A stretch of DNA of 64,000 bases from Burkholderia sp. OK233. Lineage in GTDB: Bacteria; Pseudomonadota; Gammaproteobacteria; Burkholderiales; Burkholderiaceae. A program made the translations under genes and the position numbers. Positions 62,575 through 64,000 of the stretch are shown piece after piece; the first letter of the stretch is position 1, and each line of letters starts with the position of its first letter. The stretch lies in NCBI RefSeq assembly GCF_900230185.1, contig NZ_OCSR01000002.1:806001-870000 (forward strand). Reading direction: 5' to 3'. Under the pieces are notes generated by a model. That model was not told the origin of the DNA and did not search any database. It saw only the letters and a list, made by a program, of their open reading frames with translations.

Positions 62575-63372
62575 TTACGACTTCTCGAATATGCCGCGAT
62601 ACGCGCCGTACATCGACAGAACGATCAGCGCGCTGACCAGCGGCGTCACCAGCAAGCCGCGCAATAGAAGCGGCGCGAAGGTGGCAAGCCACACGCCGAC
62701 GGCGATGACAATGCCGAACACCAAAGCGACGCGCCAGTTACGCGCCACAGCACGCACACTCGCCGCCATCGCGTTCAGAGGCGAAACGTTGTTCAGAACA
62801 ACCAGCGCCGGCGCGAACCATACGAGCGAAGCCGCGAGCGCATAGGCCAACATATTGAGCACCGGCTCCAGCGCATTGCCCGTGCCGTTATGCGCGCCGT
62901 AGACGATCGTCAGATCATGCACGCCGTTCGGTGCAACAGATGCCTTCATCGACACATGAAACGCCACAAACGCGATCAGTTGACCCGCATAGGCAACGGC
63001 AGCGCCGCACTGCCCGATCATGATCAACGCATTGCGATGCACGTTAACGGCTTCGATCGTCTCGCGGATCGACCACGGGCGCGCATTGCTCGCACGCTCC
63101 TGCATCAGCACCAAACCGGCAGCGAGGACCGGCCCGACGAGCACCGCCAGCACGCGCAACGGCGGCGCCAGTTCAAACAGTGTGACGAAATCGGCGCAGC
63201 CAAGAATCGCCACGAGCCACAGCACCGGATTCGCGCGAGCGATACGAACCCCTTCCGCGAGCCAGCCTGCCACACTCTGGACGCTGACCACGCGACCGTC
63301 TGGATAGCGCAGCCCGGAAGCAGGTTGCCGGTGTGCCGGGACTGCGGTACCGCCTGAATAGTGCATATTCAT
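62575..63372 (-). CDS. Integral membrane protein, BPSS1780-like family
   Basis: 265 residues with about six hydrophobic segments after a short soluble N-terminus ending in GWLAEGVRIARANPVLWLVA. This opening and the LVLMQERASNARPWSIRETI loop resemble the BPSS1780-type membrane proteins common in Burkholderia. Function unknown. A second ATG two codons downstream is an alternative start. Confidence 0.7.
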   Translation of the reverse strand: MNMHYSGGTAVPAHRQPASGLRYPDGRVVSVQSVAGWLAEGVRIARANPVLWLVAILGCADFVTLFELAPPLRVLAVLVGPVLAAGLVLMQERASNARPWSIRETIEAVNVHRNALIMIGQCGAAVAYAGQLIAFVAFHVSMKASVAPNGVHDLTIVYGAHNGTGNALEPVLNMLAYALAASLVWFAPALVVLNNVSPLNAMAASVRAVARNWRVALVFGIVIAVGVWLATFAPLLLRGLLVTPLVSALIVLSMYGAYRGIFEKS

Positions 63373-63428
63373 GACCGTTTCCTTTTCATCGAATGAGGAT
63401 AGAGACGTCAGTCAACCTGCGCCGCGCT

Positions 63429-64000
63429 TCAGGCGGATTGCCCTTCGTCGAGTCGAGCAGTAATCAGATCGAGTTGCCGCTGAACATAGCGGACCAAGGC
63501 GCGCCATGTGATTCTCGTCAACCACAAACACAGCCACAAACCGACGATGCCGGCGACCAGCATCGCGAATCCGTAAATCATCGCGCCGATGCCCGAGCCA
63601 TGCGGCCCGATAATCACGACGTTGTCCGAACCGTCTTTGATTGCAATGTGGTCACGATCGATCACGACCGAATCCGAGCCACTGTGGACTGCCATACTCT
63701 TGCCGCTGCCGTCCGCGCCTTGCACGAAAGACACGTGGTCGCCGTGGTTCCTGATGTCCCACGCCAGCGCCTTCGCACCGGTTCCGATGCGCGCGACCGA
63801 TACCTTATCCCCTTCGCCATCCTTAAGATCGAGCGCTACGATGTCGGCGGATGCGATAGACCATGTGCCGTCCGGGTCGACTTTGAACAGATCGCGCACG
63901 CCGCCGACCGAATTGATCTTGAGTTTGCCGTCGTCGTTCTTGATGTCGATCGGGCCAGCAAGCGTCACAATCGAAATCCGCGTGGCTGTATCCGGCCGCA
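63429..64000 (-). CDS. Hypothetical protein with C-terminal membrane anchor (5' end beyond window)
   Basis: The frame is open through the window edge, so the start is not visible; a GTG at 63968 is probably internal. The visible 190 residues are beta-rich repeats (DGKLKINSVGGVRDLF; SGSDSVVIDRDHIAIKDGSD) followed by one membrane helix (GAMIYGFAMLVAGIVGLWLC) and a short charged tail. No family was recognised. It may be co-transcribed with the membrane protein 57 bases downstream. Confidence 0.65.
   Translation of the reverse strand, partial: RPDTATRISIVTLAGPIDIKNDDGKLKINSVGGVRDLFKVDPDGTWSIASADIVALDLKDGEGDKVSVARIGTGAKALAWDIRNHGDHVSFVQGADGSGKSMAVHSGSDSVVIDRDHIAIKDGSDNVVIIGPHGSGIGAMIYGFAMLVAGIVGLWLCLWLTRITWRALVRYVQRQLDLITARLDEGQSA

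Overview
The window looks like a chromosomal or megaplasmid segment of a plant-associated beta-proteobacterium close to Paraburkholderia/Burkholderia. The grounds are high GC, a Ralstonia/Xanthomonas-type (Hrp2 group) type III secretion system (T3SS) with HrpG and HrpB regulators, two AWR/RipA-family effectors, and many sugar-acid and aromatic-acid catabolic genes. No rRNA, tRNA, CRISPR array, transposase or integrase was recognised.

Layout. (1) 1-8.8 kb is metabolic: a LacI-family C-terminus, a succinate-semialdehyde-type dehydrogenase, then LysR - MFS - LigJ - LigK (lower gallate/protocatechuate 4,5-cleavage pathway), a small Cys protein, and an AlaX - AraC pair. (2) 8.9-24.4 kb is the left accessory arm of the T3SS: a harpin/HrpF-like repeat protein, an operon of TylF-type methyltransferase, JmjC/cupin hydroxylase and small exported protein, an octanucleotide repeat, a lipoprotein, a luciferase-like monooxygenase, AWR effector 1, and a Rieske oxygenase - MenD-like - pyruvyl-transferase operon facing away from hrpG. 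(3) 24.5-44.8 kb is the core apparatus: hrcC and hrpB; hrpB1-hrpB2-hrcJ-hrpB4-hrcL-hrcN-hrpB7-hrcT on the minus strand; and, divergently, hrcU-hrcV-hpaP-hrcQ-hrcR-hrcS-hpaA-hrcD-hrpD6-(pilin)-hpaB. This is the Xanthomonas/Ralstonia gene order. (4) 44.8-52.9 kb is the right arm: a secreted pilin-related protein, a GNAT acetyltransferase, a large winged-helix/ATPase regulator and AWR effector 2. (5) 53-64 kb is metabolic: a split chromate transporter, a GntR-headed L-idonate/gluconate operon, an 18-bp minisatellite, a sulfonate-type ABC binding protein and membrane proteins.

How it fits together. Reading by eye I found nine plant-inducible-promoter (PIP, hrpII) boxes, each TTCGB-N15-TTCGB. Each has a -10-like YANNNT, or a one-mismatch version, 30-31 bases downstream. 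They precede hrpB1, hrcU, hrcD, both AWR effectors, the harpin-like gene, the 154-residue pilin-related gene, the GNAT gene and the methyltransferase/JmjC operon. This predicts one HrpG-HrpB regulon that includes the apparatus, its substrates and two enzyme units not normally counted as T3SS parts. The most novel observations are: the PIP-driven TylF/JmjC operon; the PIP-driven acetyltransferase; the Rieske/MenD-like/pyruvyltransferase operon beside hrpG; a gap-free C-terminal homology between the 55-residue pilin candidate and the 154-residue protein; and an internal start site in hrcQ. All function calls come from reading the sequence only; no searches were run.
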